Below, piece after piece: positions 45,801 through 53,617 of a DNA stretch of 64,000 nucleotides (positions are counted from its first letter, which is position 1; each line of letters opens with the position of its first letter). The position numbers and the translations under genes are program-made. Below the pieces are notes generated by a model. The model was not told where the DNA came from, searched no databases, and worked only from the letters and a program-made list of their open reading frames with translations. The stretch lies in NCBI GenBank assembly GCA_012845835.1, contig JABAKD010000008.1:13763501-13827500 (forward strand). The letters are read 5' to 3'. The DNA is from Undaria pinnatifida. Its lineage: Eukaryota > Sar > Phaeophyceae > Laminariales > Alariaceae.

Positions 45801-48800
45801 TGAATAATGCGGCTTCCCTCCATACGGTGGTCACACTGTTTGCTCTGGCACAACGCCCTTACTGGGGGACCTATACGGTACCCTGCTGCACCAGTTCCGA
45901 ACGACAGCTGAACTATGCAAGTCTTACTGCGTTATAGGAGCAGGAACGGTGCTCTGTCTCGAAAGAGATGCGTGGCCAATGTTTAAATGACTAAGGCAAG
46001 CAACAAATGAATCCCCCCCCCCCCCCTTCCCGTTACAGAAGATGAAGAAAATAAACGTATGTGACATGGAAGAGTTTGGTAGACTAGAGAACAGCGAGAA
46101 ACGATCGCCATCCTAGGAGATAGATGGTGGCCGCAGACGGCGAAACAGGACGGGGATAGGATAAGCAAACAGCTTCTATGTAGTATATGGAAGAAGCGTA
46201 ATGAGCGCCCAAATGTTGGAGGTATCAGCTTGCGCTGCCGGGGTTGTAACGAAGACCACTGATAGGGACAGCTTACGCTATACCTACAATGGGACCCGAA
46301 GGGTGCGCCAGCTAGCGTTGGGCTGCGAAAGCAACTGAGTTAAATCGACACACGACGCGTATGAAAATACGTGGAAGTGTGGTGAGCTAAAGCTTTATTT
46401 TTCCCCATCCGCCGGAGGATTAAAAAAAAAAAGAAAAAAAAGTTGGAGGTATCTCTAGTAGTAGTAGGAACGGTGCTCCGTTTCGAAAGGGATGTGTGGT
46501 CAACGGTCACATGACCAAGGCAAGCAACAAATGAGTACGCCCCTCCCCCCCCCCCCTCCCCCTCCCCTATATCGCCGATTGCGAGACTTGAAACGTGTGT
46601 TCCAGTATGGGCCTGACACGTTCGCAGGCTGACTTCCGATTTCATTTGTTTATATTAGTTGGTGGATGCACGAATTGCTTCAGCTATGATACATGCGTGT
46701 ATCGCTTCTGGCTTACTTGTGTTTTTCCCTGGGTGTATTCTTCCACTTCAGAATTACTGGAGCCTGTCCACACGGACTTGATTATGCGAGTTAATGTGAT
46801 AACAAAAACATCAACCCCCTCCCCGTCCATATAGCCCCTCACCTCGCGCTTCTTCGCCTTGTTCCGCTTCTTTTTCCCTTGCGAAGCTCCGTTCTCACCC
46901 CCACCGCCACCCCCACCGCCACCGTTTTCAGCAATCTTGGCGGCTTTAGCCTGCTTTTCCTTGTAGAGGGCATGCAGGTACTCGGACAGTGGAAGGCTAT
47001 TGTGGACGGTACCTAGGTCCTCCCCACGGTCGGCCTCGACCTTGTATAGCGGACAATTAAGTTTTAGGGGGCAGTGGGTTGAGTTGGGTTGGGTTGGATT
47101 TTGTTTGGTTTGAGTTGGGTTGGGTTGGGTTGGGTTGGGTTGGGTTGGGTTGGGTTGGGTTGGGTTGGGTTGGGTTGGGGTTAGCGTTGGCTTACCGGTA
47201 GCAAGAAGCTAAGTGTTCGTTAAGTTGGGTTGGGTTGAGACGGGATGGGATGGTTGGTGGGCTTAACTTTAGCTTAGAAAAAAAGCGCTGGGGTTGGTTT
47301 GGATTGAGTTGGATTTAGGAAGGATAAAGTACTGGCCTATAAAAAAGCGGTGGTTTGGGTTGGTTGAGTTGATCCAAGTTTATTTGTTGAACAAGCGGTG
47401 AGATAGAATAGGTTTAAGTTTAGTTAGTTTACGAGGCGGTGGGTTGGGTAGGATTGCATTGGGGCGGGTTCAAGTTCAGTTTAGAATGCGGTGCATTGGG
47501 CAATGTTGGTTTCGGTTGGGTCGGGTTGGATGAGATTCAAGGGTTGGATTCCACTAAGTCGGGTTAGTTTTTAGGCTACAGTACGATGCGGCAGGGTTGG
47601 GTTGGGTTGGGCCGGCGGGCGGCTGCGGTGGGCGGGACGGTGTCGGTGGCGGGGAGATTCGGGTTTCACAAGCGAAACAGTACATGAAAAGCTCTTCCGC
47701 GTCATATCCAGAAGGAAACAAGAGGTCTGCAGAGAGGGAAACACATATTGAAAACACACAACGCATGTTGTTCTCACATTAACTCGCATAATCAATGCGA
47801 AAACACATCGACATGAAAAAAAACATGCCGCCCTATTCAAACTCATAACATGTAGTAGTAGCACGTGGAGGAAGGACTGGAGACCGTAAGAAACGGAACC
47901 GTAGGTGTAGCTAGCTAGTTTGGAGATGCGACCGCGGCTCTGCTAACATTGCACAAGATGCCGACAGCCGGGGTACTTCGAAACAAAAGATCAACATATA
48001 GGTCTAGTGAAAAAGCGGAACAGAGAAAGGAAAAAATAGGCAACGATACTTCCGATCGAAGGAACAAAGGACGTCATAAAGGGCGAGATACAACATATGC
48101 GATCACGAACACACACGAAATGATGATTTTCGATCAAAGCATTTTCGCTGAAGCGCATTTTTCATGTTTCTGAACAAACACCCTGGCATATACTATGCAC
48201 AACCTTACCAACAGCTGTGCGATCGATCACAGGCACACACGCAAGACATACTCGCGGTCTCGCGCCAATGTTGCCATAAACACACACAAACACGAGACAG
48301 ACATTAGACTACATCATAGCAAAATGATCACGAACACACATGATCGATCACACAGCTTGCAAAGATGAGTATCGACCCTAAATTTATCGAACTCACAACT
48401 GACCCGTTCAGAACGACTTTATGAAGCACCTGGCTGCTAGTACTGCACAGCAGGACTTCTCGTGAGAATGAGTCCCAAAAGAAACTCAGCCTAAAAAACA
48501 CGAGAAATAAGAAATTGAACAGCTGTTGAACTGAAGTTAATGAAGGACGCACCCTTTTTCAACACAGAAATCCAGCCTACAACCAGGCAGTATCTCGGTC
48601 TCTTGTCAGACAGCCGGAACTGCTGTATGATATCAACCAACAAACCGACGACCCTTGGACGACCAACATTTTTGTTGGTGGCAACACTCCGTGCACGGAC
48701 AGCAAACTACAATATACCGCACACAAAAGGCGGCACGTCAAACGCCACCCAGACCCCGCAACAACCAAACAACTACAACAACAGTTCAGCGTACGCGACA

Positions 48801-51566
48801 GAGTAACTTCCCGGGAAAGAAATTCGGAGAGAAAATAATATTTTGACTATGATATGTACGCACACATTTGCACGAAACAAAAAACTGAATTGAATCGGTC
48901 GTACTCACAGCTGACGTTTTCAATCTGTATAAAACATGACGTTTCCTAACTACACCCACCTATTGGGGGAATTACTTGGTTTTAGTGTAACGCACTTAGT
49001 ACCAGGTATGTTCTTAGCATGTACAGAAAGCAGTCGTAACGCCAAGTAAAAGGGTTGTAGCCTTCGTAGCGTCTTCAAAAAAACACCACGGGTATCAGGT
49101 ACCAGAGGGTAGTCTGTTACAGACTATTTGTAATTACTGTACGACAAGCGTTCGAGTGGGAAAAGGGTTGCCAGGCACTTTATTAATAAACAACGTAGGT
49201 TCGTATCGCGTGTTACGTGGTACTTCATGAAATTATTTCACACTCGTCAGCTGTGAGTTCGATGACTTTAATGGTCGATACTTTTTTCAAGGTATACCAC
49301 AGCTGCCGACGTACCAGGTATGATGTAGCCAACTACCAGGTAATAATAATTAACTGTACGAGGCTCACGTTCCGTTTTTCTCACCTTGATGAAGTCTCCG
49401 CAGGACATATTCTCGTCGCGGAGCGCCTCGCCCAGCAGAAACGTCCTCGTCCCCCTCTTAAACATGACTTCGTACACCAGCATCTCCGGCATCGCGCCGG
49501 GCAGACAGTCCCCCACCCCCGGGCAATCAGGCGCCGGACACAGCCCCATCGCCCCCGCCACCATCGCCTCAGAGCGAAGGCCACAGACACTCCTCCGATC
49601 ACCCGCGCCCACGAGGGCGCTCAGCCGCGACGGAGAAGCAAGCGACGACATCGAGCTCGACCGAGACGTGCGGGGGGTCCCCGGGCTCTTATCCTTCCCC
49701 TTGCCGCCCACCCTCGTGTGATCGAGGTTCTGGAGCCACTCCTCGGAGTTCTTGGGCATCGGCGGCGCCAACGGCGCGAGCGTGGCCGGTGGTAGCGGCG
49801 ACGGAAGCAGCGCCGTCGTCATGTGCTGGTGGTCCCCCCCGCTAACTGGCCCGTGCGTATTAGCGTTAGCGTCCGTGGAGGAGGAAGCGTTAAGGTCCAT
49901 CGCGGCCATCGACTCCGAAAGAATCGAAGCAGCACCGTTCCTGGCACGGAGCTCAGGCGGCGACGCCAGCGAAAACATGTCGGCGTTGATACACGCCGGC
50001 TTGCCGGGGACCCCTTGATGGGCTTCGAGAGCGGAAGCCGAGGAAGAAGCATCCATCGCGCCCAGACGGCAAGCACCGCCGTCACCGCCGCCGCCGATCA
50101 AAGAGCTGCCGCTGTCCGAGAGGTAAGAAGAGCGGAGGTCAATGTTTTGCTGGTTGCAAAGCGGTGACGAGCGCCGGGTGAAAAAACTGCCGCGGCGTGA
50201 GGAGCCTGCCATCGACGAGCTCGTAGCCTCGTTCTGCGACCGGTCATTGCGAAAACCCATGGGAATGCCGCCACCACTACCGCCACCACCACCGTCACCG
50301 TTACCACCGCCGTCACCACCACCGTTACCGTTACCGTTACCGGTGAACATTTCACGGCGACCGCCACCACCGCCACCGCCACCGTGAAGGCGAGAGCCCG
50401 CGGCGAGACCATGGCCCCCAATGCCACCGCGAAACCCCTGACCGATCGCGCTCGACGCGGAGACATTCGTCTTGGCCAGCCCTATGCGCTCGCGGTCGCA
50501 GCGGACGTCCGAGCGAGAGCGGGCGTGCATCGAACCGGACGAAGCCGACGACTCGAACGTGGAAGAGGAGGACGAGGAAGAGGACGAGGGCCCCAGCGCC
50601 GCGTGCATGGCACCGGGGGTTTGAGACCGTGTCGAAACATCTGCGCTCGGGTAGGCGAGGATGGTCGCCGAGCCGTGGTGCGGTCTACCGTTAGCGAGGC
50701 CGTTGCGAAGGTGGGCGCCGGACCCTAGCCCTCGTCCGGTGGAGTTGGTCGCCGGGTCGTTTCCGATGCGCGATGACGGCCGCTGGTTGCGTCCGCTGGC
50801 TCCGCCCCCATGGTGTCCATACCTAGCGCGGTCGTGAGTTGCTGCATGCTGATGAAGCTGCTGCTGTTGCTGGTACGGGTGGCCACGAAGCTCCTGCTGC
50901 TGCTGCTGCTTCTGCTGCTGCTGTACCCGCTGCTGATGCTGCTGCTGGTGGTGCTGCTGCTGTTTCTGCGGTGGAGGCCCAGGGGTCGATCTGTTCAGGT
51001 TAGCGTTCCATGCGTACGACGACCGGTTGCCACTGTTGTTACTGTTATGGTTGATGCCGTTGTTGCTCACGGCGGCAGTGGTCATTGCTCCAACTCCTCC
51101 TCCTGCTCTTGCAGCGGCAGCAGTTGTTGCTGCGGCGGGCGCCACGCTGGCCTCCTGAGTGCAGGGGGAGTTGTGGCGGCGATGGTGCGACTGCTGCTGA
51201 GCCAAATAGGCCCCTTCGCCTCCTACACCTCCTCCTCCTCCCTGCAGAGCGAAGCCGTCTAAAAAAGTTCCTTCGCCGCGTCTGCGGCCCAATCCGTCCG
51301 CTCCCCACCCTTCCGGCTCCCACCGACGCAGAATATCCGGCGCTGCCGGCGAAGCAGACGTCGGTGAGAAAAGTTCTTCGTGGCTTAAATCCATCCGAGA
51401 CCTCCCGTTTCCCGCGCTGCTGATGAGCAGCTGGTGACGCTGCTGCTGCTGCTGCCGCCGCTGCTGCATCTGCTGCGCCTGTGACGTCGCTGGAACATTG
51501 CTATTGAGGCCCCGTCCGGTCGATTTTTTCTCCGAGATGTTCCCAAGGTAACCTGAGGTTGATGGC

Positions 51567-51598
<32 letters not shown>

Positions 51599-53520
51599 CC
51601 TGACAGCTTGCGTGTACGAAGCCGAAACAGCAGCCGCCGCCGAAGCACCAGAAGAAGCAGCAGCAGTCTCCGACCTCTGTGTCCGCTGCATGAGACCGAG
51701 AGAAGCCGCGGCAGCGTAACCGTAACGAGGTGTGTCGTTCTGCTGGGTGACGACACCGCTGTCGACGCCCACCCCTAGAGGAAAGGTGGGGCGGAGCATG
51801 GTGGTGGTGTCGTTGTCTCCCGAGAGGGGAGGGAATCGGTTGTGGCCGGCGGGGTCCCATGATGCGTTCTGAGAACAGGATACGTTGCTGCCGAGGTCCG
51901 GGGAAAGATCTGCCGCGGAGAACAAAATGAATTGATGGTTCTTGCTACTTTTAGACTGGAAAATATACTCACAAGCGACCAGCAGCAAAGCACCACAGCA
52001 GGTAGATATTTGTCTTTTTTTGATCCACTTCGTTTACTTGTCAAAAGAGACTCTTCCGTTATATTCCATGCTGAAAATAATATGCTAATCAAATCAGGTC
52101 AACCAAACAGCAAAAAAAGAAGGGGAAAGCGAGGAAAGAATCAATGATGCGTGACAGGCTTTTTATTAGGTGTGGTTGGTTTAGGTTTGTGAGGAAGTGG
52201 AAAACTCTGCGATGCATCATATCAACCGCTCGGCAAGTATAATAGCCTGTGCGGGAGCGCGCGCTCCTCCACACACACAGGCCATGCCCCGCGCACTTTG
52301 CCTACCTCGGCTCTAAGACAAACGACAATGACAACGGCAAGCTGTGATCATCTCGCCGGCGCGGAAGCTTACTGCTGACTGCATGATGTCATCCCAAAAC
52401 AAGCAGCTCTTTTCATGAGCGCAATCATCGATCGAAAGAAAAAAAATCAGAAAAAACGATGCAAAAAATAAATATATACGAAGTACTGGAAGTAGTATCA
52501 AACACGGCGAAAAGTCAAATAACAAGCGGCAATTCCCTGAACCCGAGACCTCTTTCTATGCTACGGGGAACATGAGACATCCCATGAACGCGTTGGCACA
52601 GAGCTGTGGCCCCGTTGTGACAGCGCGATAAGCGGAGCAGGAGGGGCACAGCATATCATCGCTTACCGTGAGCAGGTTGTTGCGCGTAGAATTCGCCCCC
52701 AGAAGCGCTTCCGGACAACCCGGATGAACGCTGGCGGAGCTGCTGCTGTTGCCCCATGGCTCCCCCGCCGGCGGCCGATTGCTGCTGTTGCTGCGAAGCT
52801 GACAAAGAAGTCGCTCTGAACTCATTTCCTCCTTCGAGACCACCGTCTGCCTCACCACCGCGCGCGAGGCCGTTGTCGGAGTACGCAAGATAATCCGTCA
52901 TCGCGGATGCCTCGCTGCCCTCCTCACCGGCGACCACCTCTCCGCGGGTTCTGCTTCGCTCCAGCGAGCCTTCGAGGACGGCGCGCGGGGCCGAGCACGC
53001 GATCGCAGAAGCTCCAGAAGCAGCAGCAGTAGCAGGAGAAACTCCCCGCTCTACATATACATCGTCAATAATGATGCGCATCCTAACGGCTTCCGCCGAA
53101 CAACCTCAGAACTAGAACACACCTTGGCGCCAGTGAACAAGTTCCAGGGAGGGCACAGCCAGGTCGTCGCAGACCCGCCGCACCTTATAGAGTGAGTCGC
53201 CGGGCTGGCTGTGTATCTCGCGCCGGGCGAACGGACTTCTACGTCGTCCCTTCGCGTGTTTCGTTGCTGCTCTCCGAGCCTCTACGCAGGGGTATATATA
53301 CCAGTGAGTATAAACTCCGGAGACACTAAAAAGCTAGCTGGTGTGTGGAGAGGGTATATGAAGCCTTTTTCGTCGAAGCCTCCAAAGTCCGAGTACAGGT
53401 CAATACACCGTACACCACCGCCACCGCTGCCGCTGCCGCCGCTGCCGCTGCTGCCGCCGCTGCTCTGCTGTTGCTGTGGCAGCGTTCTCTCGCCGTGCAC
53501 GAGATAATGTCGATTCGGGA
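27216..53520 (-). CDS. PSP1-domain protein (nine exons, about 26 kb)
   Basis: Nine exons give about 1,420 codons in one frame, and all junction phases agree. Exons are 53409-53520, 53123-53208, 52667-53050, 49385-51909, 46843-47040, 40538-40678, 37232-37362, 28221-28269 and 27216-27854. The PSP1 C-terminal domain (the type in yeast Psp1, trypanosomatid PSP1 RNA-binding proteins and bacterial RicT/YaaT) reads in order [91 protein letters not shown] Lys-rich, Gly-rich linker splits the domain after DLGTV. Long low-complexity Gln/Gly/Ser regions flank it. In eukaryotes the domain is linked to mRNA metabolism; a role here is inference. Introns of 6.2 and 9.0 kb are packed with mobile elements. 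The 5' end is not certain. Confidence 0.9.
27855..27955 (+). repeat. (GGGTCG)n followed by (GGGTTG)n in the last PSP1 intron
   Basis: About seven GGGTCG units are followed by about seven GGGTTG units on the plus strand. They lie at the 3' end of the 366-nt intron 27855-28220. On the transcript this is a CCCAAC/CCCGAC tract ending beside the acceptor. Confidence 0.9.
28221..28269 (-). CDS. PSP1 gene, 49-nt exon [16 protein letters not shown]
   Basis: The acceptor is TTATGCAG and the donor AAG followed by GTGGGT. The first base completes an Arg codon begun in the previous exon, and the donor is phase 0. The peptide is the hallmark helix of the domain. Confidence 0.95.
28370..28685 (+). repeat. 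GGGT/GGAT tetranucleotide microsatellite
   Basis: GGGTGGGT and GGATGGAT runs are separated by short degenerate stretches, within the 9-kb PSP1 intron (28270-37231). Confidence 0.88.
28686..29696. other. Intron sequence, A/T rich
   Basis: No exon is seen. It contains several TACCAGGTAT words (28930-29000, 29450) that recur across the window. Confidence 0.4.
29697..30112 (+). repeat. Perfect (ATGT)n microsatellite, about 104 copies
   Basis: About 416 bp of uninterrupted ATGT lie inside the 9-kb PSP1 intron. The open frames it creates in all phases are artefacts. Confidence 0.97.
30345..31035 (+). repeat. M1-derived tandem array
   Basis: Six or so units of about 100-115 bp carry ACGCCTTTACAACTGGAAAC, then GTTTTGGGGACAAATT, then ACTAGTATAGGGAAGGGTTT. 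Units differ by many substitutions and small indels. Confidence 0.75.
31036..31620. other. Intron sequence, nothing recognised
   Basis: No exon or repeat family was identified. Confidence 0.3.
31625..32400 (+). repeat. Dispersed repeat with GGTAAG...CTTACC words and CCCTAACCC
   Basis: It contains inverted copies of TTACCGCTTTTTCGA (31640) and TCGAAAAAGTGGTAAG (31780), again near 32050-32100. GTGAAACC(C)CCTTCGTCTCGTA and TATGGGTTAGGGTTGG are also present. The block is related to 18005-18365. Confidence 0.55.
32401..32889. other. Intron sequence with a fragment shared with 58800
   Basis: 32765-32860 (ACTCGTCGATTTAC to CACGAAAGAGGAC) resembles 58795-58880, so it is a dispersed repeat, possibly a tRNA-related SINE. 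No exon is seen. Confidence 0.4.
32890..33400 (+). repeat. M1-derived tandem array, third
   Basis: Units of about 70-75 bp carry ACTTGAAGTTAGTATAGGGA, GGGATTTGGGGGCTCC, CACTACTGGAACCCC and a GGGGACAAATTT block. The units are more uniform than in the other two arrays, suggesting recent amplification. Confidence 0.75.
33474..33552 (-). other. tRNA-like sequence
   Basis: On the minus strand GTCCTCGGTGGTTCAGTAGT resembles an acceptor plus A box/D arm. About 50 bases later GTAGGTTCGAGCACC resembles a T arm/B box. Stem pairing is imperfect, so a tRNA-derived repeat or pseudogene is more likely than a working tRNA. Confidence 0.35.
33660..34083. mobile_element. Foldback element with 78-bp inverted arms
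   Basis: Arm 33822-33899 and its complement 34006-34083 match over about 77 of 78 bases around a 106-bp loop rich in CAACAC. A 160-bp flank to the left (33660-33820) is shared with 46575-46740, where only one arm exists. Other single arms are near 47757 and 57208-57287. Confidence 0.8.
34084..35259. repeat. Degenerate repeats containing AAGCCGCATCTT
   Basis: AAGCCGCATCTTATCCAC-like words recur at about 33978, 34255, 34308, 34448, 34793 and 34925 with short spacers. An M1 copy sits at 34942-35030 (one end TTAACC, other end eroded GATAA). No exon is seen. Confidence 0.5.
35260..35805 (-). repeat. R4 dispersed repeat, copy 5 (near full length)
   Basis: Minus orientation. The GC-rich module with long C runs is present twice (35270-35330 and 35380-35500), showing that its copy number varies between R4 copies. 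Confidence 0.75.
36066..36280 (+). mobile_element. S1 SINE with internal 35-bp duplication
   Basis: It is flanked by GCCGGACAATAATA at 36052-36065 and 36281-36294 (14 bp, exact) and ends in an 18-base A run. The block CACGACGCGTATGAAAATAC and its continuation is present twice in tandem (about 36158-36228). It is 5' truncated relative to the copy at 19655. Confidence 0.9.
36389..36470 (-). mobile_element. M1 MITE, single copy
   Basis: It ends with AAAGGCGTTAA at 36470. The other end (CGGACCCCGAAACCC) has lost its TTAA. The interior reads TTTGTCCCCAAAAACGGG. Confidence 0.55.
36850..37080 (-). mobile_element. S1 SINE interrupted by an M1 MITE
   Basis: S1 in minus orientation starts with an A/T-rich tail and AATCCTCCGGCGGACGGGG. 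It breaks at 36914 and resumes near 37002 with GCTCACCACACTTTCACG. The insert 36914-37002 is an M1 unit beginning TTAACGCCTTTACAACTGG. Confidence 0.7.
37232..37362 (-). CDS. PSP1 gene, exon with [14 protein letters not shown]
   Basis: The exon lies between the acceptor GGGACAG and the donor GAGAG followed by GTGAGAG (phase 0 in, phase 2 out). It encodes [20 protein letters not shown], then [18 protein letters not shown] and FFEAE, with an Arg codon split at the donor. The Cys usual in the family (ALxxCxxK) is replaced: the segment reads ILVVAGGKA. Confidence 0.95.
37363..40144. other. PSP1 intron (3.2 kb), mostly unrecognised
   Basis: No exon fits between LPRK and AAEEAE. It includes fragments of M1 (38375-38420). 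A pair of related stretches, 37610-37640 and 37880-37915 (GGTG...CAGCTGCAGCC), is also present. Confidence 0.4.
39135..39590 (+). repeat. Minisatellite with CACAGCACCATG and CCTGCTGCAGAC
   Basis: Four to five units of about 80-110 bp each carry a C run, CCTGCTGCAGA(C/A), TTGCTACTCTG and CCACAGCACCA. Confidence 0.7.
40145..40395 (+). repeat. GT1 element, copy 2
   Basis: It spans from CAGGGTTCTTCACAGGCACG to GACCCGTGAAACAAGCCCTG, with seven GGGTCG units in the middle. It lies just downstream (in transcript sense) of the 40538 exon. Confidence 0.55.
40538..40678 (-). CDS. PSP1 gene, exon with [17 protein letters not shown]
   Basis: The acceptor is GATACAG and the donor AAG followed by GTGCGTG; 141 nt, phase 0 at both ends. 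It encodes a Gln/Lys/Glu-rich start, then [20 protein letters not shown] and DYLPRK, which fits the IxRxATxxE...LPxK block. Joining to the next exon gives 19 residues between LPRK and LPM, the spacing I expect in the family. Confidence 0.92.
40679..41249. other. PSP1 intron start, repeated AAACAAAACCGTG words
   Basis: Loose repeats of AAAAACAAAACCGTG with TACGTCAGCTGTG appear between 40700 and 41170. No exon is seen. Confidence 0.45.
41250..41565 (+). repeat. GT1 element, copy 3
   Basis: A longer GGGTCGG-rich centre (41385-41500) is followed by GTGAAAAGCCCTGCTAGTAA at the right end. The left end is eroded. Confidence 0.5.
42100..42412 (+). repeat. GGCACAACC minisatellite
   Basis: Units of ACCTGGCACAACCCCAAAA with inserted GATCGGCAC or ACCCGGCAAG; about 300 bp. 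Confidence 0.85.
42412..42735 (+). repeat. Direct repeat of about 160 bp, two copies
   Basis: Copies 42412-42572 and 42573-42735 both start CGGCGCTTGCTACGTACGG and end GAAAAAAAACAGGGCTTTTC. They differ at about one site in ten. Confidence 0.8.
42715..42995 (-). repeat. GT1 element, copy 4
   Basis: It starts at the CAGGGCTTTTCACGG end shared with the preceding repeat and contains CCCGACCCGACCCGACTCG. The right end is not clear. Confidence 0.45.
42996..44969. other. PSP1 intron, no exon recognised
   Basis: On the plus strand near 43353 TTTAGCTCAGCGGTCAGAC is a good tRNA A box/D arm, but no convincing T arm follows. 44395-44465 carries an R4-related CTTGCAAAGACGAGTTTCGA stretch. Both strands at 43717-43954 are open but show no motif. 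Confidence 0.35.
44970..45067 (-). mobile_element. M1 MITE, intact single copy with TTAA on both sides
   Basis: TTAA at 44970-44973 and 45064-45067 flanks ends CCCCTTTAGA and (complement) CGCCTTTGCA. The interior has TTTGTCCCCAAAAAGGG. TTAA target duplication with short CCCTTT-like ends is a piggyBac-type signature. Confidence 0.7.
45085..45372 (+). repeat. GT1 element, copy 5
   Basis: It spans from ATGCTTTTCACGGGTCACTA to ATCCGACCAATGAAAAGAGC, with GGGTCGTGTC units. A foreign piece containing GCTCCGCACTCTCAACATGG (about 45140-45205) interrupts it. Confidence 0.5.
45465..45835 (+). repeat. Minisatellite, GGCGGTGTCCC unit
   Basis: Short 24-bp units (AAGGCGGTGTCCCTATATAC with CTGGT) are followed by three longer units of about 110 bp containing GCCTCGAGTGAA and TGCGGCTTCCCTC. 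The long units are nearly identical to each other. Confidence 0.85.
46227..46441 (+). mobile_element. S1 SINE
   Basis: It is flanked by GTTGGAGGTATC at 46215-46226 and 46442-46453 (12 bp, exact) and ends ATCCGCCGGAGGATTAAAAA with an A-rich tail. It is missing about the first 70 bp of the 19655 copy. Confidence 0.9.
46575..46805 (+). repeat. Foldback-family single-arm copy
   Basis: It matches 33660-33890 (GGCTGACTTCCGATTTCA, ACTGGAGCCTGTCC, GCGAGTTAATGTGA) with only one arm. It ends 38 bases before the PSP1 exon at 46843. Confidence 0.7.
46843..47040 (-). CDS. PSP1 gene, exon with [12 protein letters not shown]
   Basis: The acceptor is TATACAAG and the donor GAG followed by GTGAGGGG; 198 nt, phase 0. 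It encodes [20 protein letters not shown], then an Ala/Lys helix, nine Gly, and a basic end [11 protein letters not shown] that could act as a nuclear or RNA-binding patch (inference). Confidence 0.95.
47075..47625 (+). repeat. (GGGTTG)n microsatellite and its degenerate continuation
   Basis: About 13 clean GGGTTG units lie at 47101-47178. Scattered TTGGGTTGG and ATTGGGT words follow to 47620. It lies immediately upstream (transcript sense) of the acceptor for the 46843-47040 exon, as another such tract does at 27863. Confidence 0.85.
47626..49384. other. Rest of PSP1 intron 47041-49384
   Basis: It contains a foldback arm fragment near 47770 and R4-related ends near 48345 and 49245. TACCAGGTAT words lie near 49000, 49095 and 49315. 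No exon is recognised. Confidence 0.4.
49385..51909 (-). CDS. PSP1 gene, giant 2,525-nt exon
   Basis: The acceptor is TCCGCGGCAG and the donor ATCAAG followed by GTGAG. There are 841 uninterrupted codons, low complexity for most of their length: long Gln, Gly, Ser and His stretches. Only the last 40 residues ([18 protein letters not shown] to GDFIK) belong to the PSP1 domain. A Ser-rich patch with [16 protein letters not shown] before it could be phosphorylated (inference). Confidence 0.93.
51910..52666. other. PSP1 intron of 757 nt without repeats
   Basis: This intron, unlike those further downstream, holds no recognised mobile element. Confidence 0.5.
52667..53050 (-). CDS. PSP1 gene, upstream exon with Gln runs
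   Basis: The acceptor is TATATGTAG and the donor CACG followed by GTAAGC; phase 1 at both ends, 384 nt. The peptide is Ala/Ser rich, then [17 protein letters not shown], then [16 protein letters not shown]. No domain. The phase match with both neighbours is the main support. Confidence 0.8.
53123..53208 (-). CDS. PSP1 gene, LysM-like exon
   Basis: The acceptor is GATACACAG and the donor CGCCAAG followed by GTGTGT; 86 nt. It encodes [13 protein letters not shown] then [24 protein letters not shown] with a following LxLxxW resembles the LysM fold (GDTLWxIA...LxxWN). Assignment to LysM rests on one short motif. The exact acceptor could lie a few bases or about 36 bases upstream. Confidence 0.6.
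53409..53520 (-). CDS. PSP1 gene, most upstream exon seen
   Basis: The acceptor is GTGTTTTGACAG (phase 1) and the donor TACG followed by GTGTATT (phase 2). It encodes [20 protein letters not shown] then a Ser/Gly tract. The frame stays open upstream to an ATG at 53617, so this could instead be the first exon with that start. Confidence 0.42.
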
Positions 53521-53617
53521 CTGTCAAAACACGTATATACTTTTTTCGGGCCCGGTCTAGAGTGTACTGGCGATACGCCAAAAGGTCAATCCTATCTCCT
53601 GGGATCAAATAGCACAT

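Noticed and set aside
45465-45835. CRISPR-like array
   Set aside because: The intervals between the repeated blocks are themselves repeated, not unique spacers, and the context is eukaryotic. No cas gene is present.
49217-51262. Plus-strand frames opposite the giant PSP1 exon
   Set aside because: They are shadows of low-complexity coding on the minus strand, and the minus frame carries the conserved domain end.
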